Shown here one piece after another: positions 7,667 to 10,433 of a stretch of DNA of 10,433 bases (the first letter of the stretch is position 1; each line of letters begins with the position of its first letter). Made by a program: the position numbers and the translations under genes. Source of the DNA: Chloracidobacterium sp. UBA3360 (GTDB lineage: Bacteria > Acidobacteriota > Blastocatellia > Pyrinomonadales > Pyrinomonadaceae); contig DEQS01000043.1 in assembly GCA_002360555.1 (NCBI GenBank), positions 1-10,433 on the forward strand, given 5' to 3'. The notes under the pieces are model-generated. The model did no database searches. It was not told the origin of the DNA and was given only the letters and a program-made list of their open reading frames with translations.

Positions 7667-8652
7667 TACGCATCCTCCGCTTTTGCGGCCGCATCCTTTT
7701 TGTGCGGAAAGACCAGCGAAAGAATGATCGACCCCGAAATGACCGCTAGTATTAACCCGAGCGAGTATGAGATCGGAAACTTTCCGCCGAACAGATCGTT
7801 TAGCCAGACCATCTTTAATCCGACGAAAACCAGGACTATCGCAAGACCGTATTTCAGCAAATAAAACTTGTCGATCACGCCGGCAAGCATGAAATACAGC
7901 GAGCGAAGGCCGAGTATCGCAAATATATTCGAGGTAAACACGATAAACGGCTCATTTGTCACCGCAAAGATAGCCGGAACGCTATCAACAGCGAAAATAA
8001 TGTCGGTGGCTTCTAAAAACAACAGCGCGATGAACAACGGCGTTGCATGCCAACGGTCGCCGATCTTTAGAAAGAAACTCTTGCCGTCGATCTTATTCGT
8101 AACCGGCATGAACTTTCGAAATATTCTGATCAGCAGATTCTTTTCGGGCTTGATCTCTTCGTTACTCGTAAAGAACATCTTGATACCGGTAAGTATCAAA
8201 AATCCGCCAAACAGATATATCACCCAGTGAAACTGCATTAATGCGGAACCCATGGCGATAAATATCGCCCTAAAAACAAGCGCTCCGAGAATGCCGTAGA
8301 ACAACACACGGTGCTTGTACTTAGCGGGAATACCGAAATAGCTGAAGACCAGGACAAAAATGAAGATGTTGTCGACCGACAGCGAGTATTCGAGAACATA
8401 TCCGGTCATAAACTCGAGCGTCGAGGTTTTGGCAACCTCTGCCCCGAACTTGGCGAATGTATACTGATAAAATCCTCCGGCAAACACTAACGCGAGAGCG
8501 ACCCAGATTGCGCTCCAGATAGTCGCTTCTTTGAAAGAAACGACATGTTCTTTTCGATTAAAGATGCCGAGATCGATCGCGAGCATCGCGAGGACGAACA
8601 CCAAAAACCCGGCGTAGAACATCCAGTAATCGGCAAATGGAAATAGACTCAT
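7666..8652 (-). CDS. TerC/Alx-family integral membrane protein, probable manganese exporter
   Basis: This 328-residue inner-membrane protein has about eight to nine hydrophobic segments and the TerC-family acidic motifs: EYSLSVDN (88-95) in an early helix and EATDIIFAVDSVPA (214-227) in a later one. These carry the conserved Glu and Asp residues thought to bind metal. Family members controlled by manganese riboswitches, such as Alx of E. coli, are linked to Mn2+ export or metalation of exported enzymes. Here the riboswitch-type leader at 9730-9837 supports manganese as substrate rather than tellurite. The ATG at 8652 has AAGGAG (8659-8664) six bases upstream. It lies 64 bases after the TerB-like gene, with a stem-loop between them, and overlaps the next gene by one base. 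The C-terminal tail is Lys/Ala/Glu-rich. Export rather than import is inferred from the switch logic. Confidence 0.92.
   Translation of the reverse strand: MSLFPFADYWMFYAGFLVFVLAMLAIDLGIFNRKEHVVSFKEATIWSAIWVALALVFAGGFYQYTFAKFGAEVAKTSTLEFMTGYVLEYSLSVDNIFIFVLVFSYFGIPAKYKHRVLFYGILGALVFRAIFIAMGSALMQFHWVIYLFGGFLILTGIKMFFTSNEEIKPEKNLLIRIFRKFMPVTNKIDGKSFFLKIGDRWHATPLFIALLFLEATDIIFAVDSVPAIFAVTNEPFIVFTSNIFAILGLRSLYFMLAGVIDKFYLLKYGLAIVLVFVGLKMVWLNDLFGGKFPISYSLGLILAVISGSIILSLVFPHKKDAAAKAEDA
7674..7678 (-). promoter_or_regulatory. Ribosome binding site for the DUF2490-like gene, inside the TerC coding region
   Basis: GGAGG on the minus strand lies seven bases before the ATG at 7666. It sits in the last codons of the TerC-family gene, and the start and stop codons share one base. 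This fixes the start and shows that the two genes form one transcript with coupled translation. Confidence 0.65.
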
Positions 8653-8682
8653 TGTTTTCTCCTTCGGTACACGCTCAAGCCG

Positions 8683-8716
8683 TTACCGATTTGCTCGCTT
8701 ATGAGCGAGCTGGTAA
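8683..8716 (-). other. Intercistronic stem-loop between the TerB-like and TerC genes
   Basis: A perfect 7-bp stem (GCTCGCT at 8693-8699 with AGCGAGC at 8704-8710) has a four-base loop. It is extended by an outer 5-bp stem (TTACC at 8683-8687 with GGTAA at 8712-8716) through an asymmetric interior loop. The structure starts directly after the TerB-like stop codon. No T tract follows on either strand, so it is not a classic terminator. It may protect or process the mRNA, or set the TerB:TerC ratio. Confidence 0.5.
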
Positions 8717-9667
8717 TTAGTTTCGCTTGATAGCACCGTTAAGGATTTTTGCGATTTGCTTAACCGCGGTAATTTCCTCGTCACAGATCCGGGCCCCGCC
8801 GCCGGGAGAGTTAGAATCGCCGCCCGAAACTTCGGCTAATAGTGTGCATTGAGAGATCAGGCTATATTTCTCTTTCGCTCGTTGGTCGGCATCGAGTGTA
8901 TCTAATCCCGCTTTAAGCTTTTCAAGTGACTCACGGAAAAAATCCTCCTTTGGACTCAATTCCAACCAGTGCAGAAGTTGATCGAGATTCTCGTTATTCG
9001 GATCAATCCCGAGGTCGAACAGAGAGTCAAATATTAACTGGCGTTCGCGTTTTGTTATCCGCCCGTCCGCCCATGCGACTTTCACCAGCGCGGCCAATTT
9101 AAGGTGGTCGGTGGCGTTGCCTTTTTCGACCTTATGAATTGGTTCGGAACGGTTCGTTTCCAAACTAGACAGACGCTTTTTGGTTTCCTCTAGTTTGATC
9201 TCTTCGTCTTTGCCGCTTGAATGTCCCCGCCATTGGCCGAATATCTGTTTTTGACCCAAGCCGGCAACGTAGCGCGTTTGAGCGAGCATTAGGGATGAGA
9301 TTGCAGCGATTTGGCCAACCGGTAGCACGTAAAGCATATCGGCGATACTGCTCCACCAGTGTTCGATCGTCGTAGAAAGCGGTCGTGTGGAAAGCCTCTC
9401 TAATATCTGCACAAAAGTCGCGTCGTCTCGTAGCAACCCGTACGACTCCGCCGCTTTCAATATCGCATTCTGTTCTGGCCGCCCTATCTTTCCATCTACC
9501 CAAGCAACCTCGATCATCGGTGTCAGCATTAGCAGATAATCGTCATCGGTCCGTGGCCCGCTAAGTTGTAACAGGTTCCTGATCCGGCGGGCGTATCCGT
9601 TGAATTGTTGCTCACGTCTATACTGATTTCGGTATTCCGTTATTCCATGCCTCAAGAAATCGTTCAT
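8717..9667 (-). CDS. Protein with two TerB-like domains, first gene of the manganese-riboswitch operon
   Basis: This 316-residue soluble protein carries two copies of the TerB-type acidic motif: AWVDGKIGRPE (55-65) and AWADGRITKRE (198-208). Each sits in a helical region of roughly 100-130 residues, and the second is followed by the late half-motif AEVSGG...CDEE (about 278-298). A charged linker (about 150-185) joins the two. TerB domains bind metal ions through acidic residues, and TerB is reported to associate with TerC at the membrane. A direct partnership with the TerC protein encoded next is therefore a reasonable inference. The frame extends two codons upstream to a GTG, but that lies one base after the ribosome binding site; the ATG at 9665-9667 has AAAGGAG seven bases upstream and is preferred. 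No signal peptide is seen. The exact role (metal sensor, chaperone or gate of the exporter) is unknown. Confidence 0.8.
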   Translation of the reverse strand: MNDFLRHGITEYRNQYRREQQFNGYARRIRNLLQLSGPRTDDDYLLMLTPMIEVAWVDGKIGRPEQNAILKAAESYGLLRDDATFVQILERLSTRPLSTTIEHWWSSIADMLYVLPVGQIAAISSLMLAQTRYVAGLGQKQIFGQWRGHSSGKDEEIKLEETKKRLSSLETNRSEPIHKVEKGNATDHLKLAALVKVAWADGRITKRERQLIFDSLFDLGIDPNNENLDQLLHWLELSPKEDFFRESLEKLKAGLDTLDADQRAKEKYSLISQCTLLAEVSGGDSNSPGGGARICDEEITAVKQIAKILNGAIKRN

Positions 9668-9674
9668 TCGCACA

Positions 9675-9681
9675 CTCCTTT
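9675..9681 (-). promoter_or_regulatory. Ribosome binding site that fixes the TerB-like start
   Basis: AAAGGAG on the minus strand lies seven bases before the ATG at 9667 but only one base before the in-frame GTG at 9673, which rules out the longer version. Confidence 0.7.
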
Positions 9682-9690
9682 CGTTTGTTG

Positions 9691-9723
9691 AGTCTGCAAA
9701 CGCAAAAAGACCTCTTGCAGACT
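9691..9723 (-). repeat. Nine-bp inverted repeat overlapping the riboswitch terminator
   Basis: AGTCTGCAA (9691-9699) and TTGCAGACT (9715-9723) are perfect complements, 15 bases apart. One arm overlaps the loop and 3' arm of the terminator hairpin and the other lies beyond its T tract. The two hairpins therefore compete, and this one can form fully only in read-through RNA. Confidence 0.6.
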
Positions 9724-9740
9724 AAAGCCGCAAAAGGTCT
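9704..9740 (-). terminator. Intrinsic terminator forming the riboswitch expression platform
   Basis: An 11-bp stem with a single mismatch (AGACCTCTTGC at 9708-9718 with GCAAAAGGTCT at 9730-9740) closes an 11-base loop. On the minus strand it is followed by a T tract (9704-9708). Its 5' arm on the transcript, AGACCUUUUGC, is the conserved 3' end of the yybP-ykoY aptamer, so aptamer closure and terminator formation exclude each other. Confidence 0.85.
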
Positions 9741-9837
9741 CGATATTTCCCAACACACCGGTTCGCTTGGCTATTTATGCGAACGTATTGACGATGTGGT
9801 GGACCTCTGAACGAACAGAGGTTTCTACTCCCCTAAT
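9730..9837 (-). promoter_or_regulatory. Manganese-sensing yybP-ykoY-type riboswitch
   Basis: Read on the minus strand, the leader contains in order the hallmarks of this class: GGGGAGUAG (9833-9825), a perfect 6-bp hairpin (ACCTCT 9803-9808 with AGAGGT 9817-9822), CGUCAAUACG (9793-9784), a second perfect 6-bp helix (GTTCGC 9761-9766 with GCGAAC 9779-9784), and the 3' strand CGAGACCUUUUGC (9742-9730). In this class the two conserved loops dock to bind Mn2+. The closing P1 helix appears short here (AGG with CCU, then U-U mismatches). Because the 3' strand is shared with the terminator, metal binding should permit transcription of the TerB-like, TerC and DUF2490-like genes. The match comes from motif recall, not from a covariance search. 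Confidence 0.87.
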
Positions 9838-9850
9838 AAATTGTAAAATA

Positions 9851-9879
9851 AGATTAAAAAAACCTTACAAATATGTCAA
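9851..9879 (-). promoter_or_regulatory. Sigma70-type promoter of the riboswitch operon
   Basis: On the minus strand a perfect TTGACA (9874-9879) lies 17 bases from TAATCT (9851-9856), which is a partial -10 match. Transcription would begin about 10-15 bases before the first conserved riboswitch motif, as expected. The spacer and flanks are very AT-rich. The -10 assignment is the weaker part. Confidence 0.65.
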
Positions 9880-9896
9880 GTATATGAGGACCGCTT

Positions 9897-9927
9897 AAAA
9901 AGGCCTCGCATAGTGCGAAGCCTTTTT
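9897..9927. terminator. Strong intrinsic terminator downstream of the S9 peptidase gene
   Basis: AAAAAGGC plus TCGCA (9897-9910) pairs with TGCGA plus GCCTTTTT (9914-9927), with one mismatch (C9905 against A9919) and a three-base loop (TAG). A/T runs on both sides make it functional in both directions. It lies about 80 bases past the peptidase stop codon and just upstream of the riboswitch promoter, insulating that operon. The stretch 9928-10008 shows nothing further. Confidence 0.85.
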
Positions 9928-10008
9928 GTTTGACCATATCGCGGCTCGTATTACCTTGTCATCCGAACCGTATAGGGACTCCGCCTCGGATATGAGAGTG
10001 GCAAAAGG

Positions 10009-10433
10009 TTAGCGTGGTTTGGCGTTTTTCACGTATTTGTCCATCCAGTTGACCATCTCGTAGAGCGTGTGCTCGGTCGATTCGCGGGCTGAGTAGCCGT
10101 GCGCTTCGTGCGGCAGCATAACGAGCCGGGCGGTGCCGCCGTTACCGCTGATGGCGGCGTAGAGGCGTTCGGATTGGATGGGAAACGTTCCCTGATTGTT
10201 GTCGGCCTCGCCGTGGATGAGCAGGATCGGTTCGTTGATCTTGTTCGCGTAAAAGAACGGCGACACGTCGGTGTAGATCTTTGTCGCCTCCCAGAAATTA
10301 CGCGTCTCATCCTGAAACCCGAATGGCGTGAGCGTACGGTTATACGCGCCGCTGCGGGCGATTCCGGCACGAAACAGATCGCTGTGGGCGAGCAGATTCG
10401 CGGTCATGAACGCCCCGTAGCTGTGTCCGCCGA
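10009..10433 (-). CDS. S9-family (prolyl oligopeptidase-like) serine peptidase, C-terminal part (5' end outside window)
   Basis: The frame is open to the window edge, so only the last 140 complete residues are present. They hold the end of an alpha/beta-hydrolase domain with the whole catalytic triad. The nucleophile elbow GGHSYGAF places Ser in the codon at 10420-10422, before the first in-frame ATG at 10407; the Asp is in HGEADNNQ (codon 10201-10203) and the His in EAHGYS (codon 10099-10101). The stretch GFQDETRNFWEA resembles the S9 subgroup of acylaminoacyl- or glutamyl-type peptidases with an N-terminal beta-propeller, which would lie upstream outside the window. The nucleophile motif ahead of 10407 shows that this ATG is internal. 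The gene ends in TAA and is followed by a strong terminator. Location (periplasm or cytoplasm) cannot be told without the N-terminus. Confidence 0.92.
   Translation of the reverse strand, partial: GGHSYGAFMTANLLAHSDLFRAGIARSGAYNRTLTPFGFQDETRNFWEATKIYTDVSPFFYANKINEPILLIHGEADNNQGTFPIQSERLYAAISGNGGTARLVMLPHEAHGYSARESTEHTLYEMVNWMDKYVKNAKPR

Noticed and set aside
8653..8716. A second manganese riboswitch directly upstream of the TerC gene
   Set aside because: The gap is only 64 bases and lacks GGGGAGUAG and the CGUCA-type loop; it contains only a simple stem-loop.
7666..9667. Classical tellurite-resistance (ter) operon
   Set aside because: Only TerB-like and TerC-family proteins are present; no TerD/TerE/TerZ/TerA-type gene lies nearby, and the riboswitch leader points to manganese.
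9673..9673. GTG start for the TerB-like gene, adding two residues
   Set aside because: The ribosome binding site would be one base from this GTG, whereas the ATG at 9667 has normal seven-base spacing.
10405..10407. ATG at 10407 as the true start of the serine peptidase
   Set aside because: The conserved nucleophile motif GGHSYG is encoded in frame just upstream of it, so the ATG is internal to a longer gene.

Overview
The window is a moderate-GC bacterial chromosomal segment, densely packed, with genes on both strands. The mix of a secreted M19 dipeptidase, an S9-family prolyl oligopeptidase-type enzyme, a multi-PAS GGDEF-EAL protein, an SbtA/SbtB pair and a DUF2490-like outer-membrane barrel suggests a Gram-negative environmental heterotroph. 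Acidobacteriota (Blastocatellia type) is my best guess, from general resemblance only; no rRNA or tRNA gene is present to settle it. I see no transposase, integrase, CRISPR array or phage gene.

Left part (1-5525). A truncated plus-strand gene for a beta-rich, propeller-like protein converges, across a bidirectional terminator, on a minus-strand M19 membrane dipeptidase with a signal peptide. The dipeptidase is divergent from a long plus-strand gene for a soluble c-di-GMP turnover protein: five PAS-like sensor units followed by GGDEF and EAL domains with their key residues intact. The 274-base divergent region holds two perfect inverted repeats.

Middle (5650-6924). On the minus strand lies sbtA-sbtB, a sodium-dependent bicarbonate permease and its PII-like regulator, five bases apart. 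It is best known from cyanobacterial carbon concentration and is notable in an apparent heterotroph.

Right part (6995-9880). The most informative unit is a minus-strand operon: a TTGACA promoter, a leader matching the yybP-ykoY manganese riboswitch, an overlapping intrinsic terminator, a protein with two TerB-like domains, a TerC/Alx-family membrane protein, and a DUF2490-like outer-membrane barrel protein. The aptamer's 3' strand is also the 5' arm of the terminator, which is the layout expected for a manganese-activated (ON) switch. This argues that the TerB/TerC pair here handles manganese rather than tellurite. No clear terminator separates this operon from sbtAB, so read-through is possible.

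The window ends in the C-terminal part of a minus-strand S9-family serine peptidase, insulated from the riboswitch operon by a strong terminator.
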